Assembly: GCA_028292185.1 (NCBI GenBank)
Contig: JAQGMT010000116.1
Coordinates: 1-6,949 of the forward strand
Direction of reading: 5' to 3'
Length of the DNA: 6,949 nucleotides
Origin: Ramlibacter sp.
GTDB lineage: Bacteria > Pseudomonadota > Gammaproteobacteria > Burkholderiales > Burkholderiaceae_C
Both the position numbers and the translations under genes were made by a program. Shown in pieces: positions 6,816-6,949 of the stretch. Under the pieces are notes generated by a model, which had not been told where the DNA came from, searched no databases, and saw only the letters and a program-made list of their open reading frames with translations. The stretch's first letter is position 1; each line of letters begins with the position of its first letter.

Positions 6816-6949
6816 ATGTTCAAACTTGTCCTCGCCGCAGTTTTCGTCAGCCTCCTTGCGGCCTGTTCCAGCATGTCCATGCCCGATCAATCCGCGGCCG
6901 CCGTCAGACAGGAACCCGGGAATCCACCCCGCAGTCCGGGAGAAGGCCC
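6816..6949 (+). CDS. Small lipoprotein, 3'-truncated by the window end
   Basis: Forty-four codons are visible. The N-terminus MFKLVLAAVFVSLLAACSS is a typical lipoprotein signal peptide, with one Lys at position 3, a hydrophobic core and the lipobox Leu14-Ala15-Ala16-Cys17. Cys17 would be lipidated after cleavage by signal peptidase II. Ser at +2 predicts transport to the outer membrane by the Lol system. The mature part seen so far is short, Pro/Ser/Gly-rich and disordered-looking, with no recognisable domain. The start has a good Shine-Dalgarno (6803-6808). ATG 6792 in the same frame would add eight residues (MELSGDFA) and make the signal peptide less regular. The family cannot be named because the C-terminus is outside the window. 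Confidence 0.75.
   Translation, partial: MFKLVLAAVFVSLLAACSSMSMPDQSAAAVRQEPGNPPRSPGEG

Noticed and set aside
6455..6880. 141-codon minus-strand frame in the 3' intergenic region
   Set aside because: It is Arg-rich and low in complexity, and it runs across the lipoprotein signal-peptide region. The adjacent frame (6601-6813) looks more protein-like.

Overview
The window is GC-rich proteobacterial DNA with tightly packed genes and strong G/C preference at third codon positions. The gene families and a lipobox-type lipoprotein point to a Gram-negative host. A betaproteobacterium of the Burkholderiales is my best guess, but this is an impression from protein style and not a computed assignment.

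Region 1 (1-2389, + strand) is the 3' part of a catabolic operon. It holds a truncated FAD-binding (medium, CoxM-like) subunit of a molybdenum hydroxylase, its two-[2Fe-2S] (small, CoxS-like) subunit, and a group A FAD-dependent aromatic-ring monooxygenase. Both junctions are 4-base ATGA overlaps, so the three genes are probably translated in a coupled way. The molybdopterin-binding large subunit is not in the window and presumably lies upstream. A plausible scheme is that the molybdenum enzyme hydroxylates a (hetero)aromatic ring with water, and the flavin monooxygenase then hydroxylates the product with O2 and NAD(P)H. This is the logic of nicotinate-type pathways, but the actual substrate is unknown.

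Region 2 (2390-2643) is a 254-base spacer. It contains no convincing terminator or promoter. It does hold a possible 27-codon leader ORF (2564-2647) whose stop overlaps the start of the next gene in ATGA.

Region 3 (2644-6180, + strand) is one very large tripartite hybrid sensor kinase. It is membrane anchored, with a periplasmic Cache-type sensor, two cytoplasmic PAS domains, HisKA, HATPase, receiver and HPt domains. All phosphorelay residues are present (His665, Asp971, His1123). No response regulator is encoded here, so its output partner lies elsewhere. The frame stays open upstream to 2437, but the sequence before 2644 looks non-coding in this frame.

Region 4 (6181-6949) starts with a small, helical, charged protein of unknown function on the - strand (6196-6441), convergent with the kinase. 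A stretch without a confident gene follows (6442-6815). It carries a candidate -10 for the small gene and a possible remnant reading frame on the - strand (6601-6813). The window ends inside a small + strand lipoprotein gene with a clear lipobox. No tRNA, rRNA, CRISPR array, insertion sequence or integrase was seen. I found no clearly new system. The points most worth checking are the Mo-hydroxylase/monooxygenase pairing next to an orphan phosphorelay sensor, the leader ORF, and the remnant frame.
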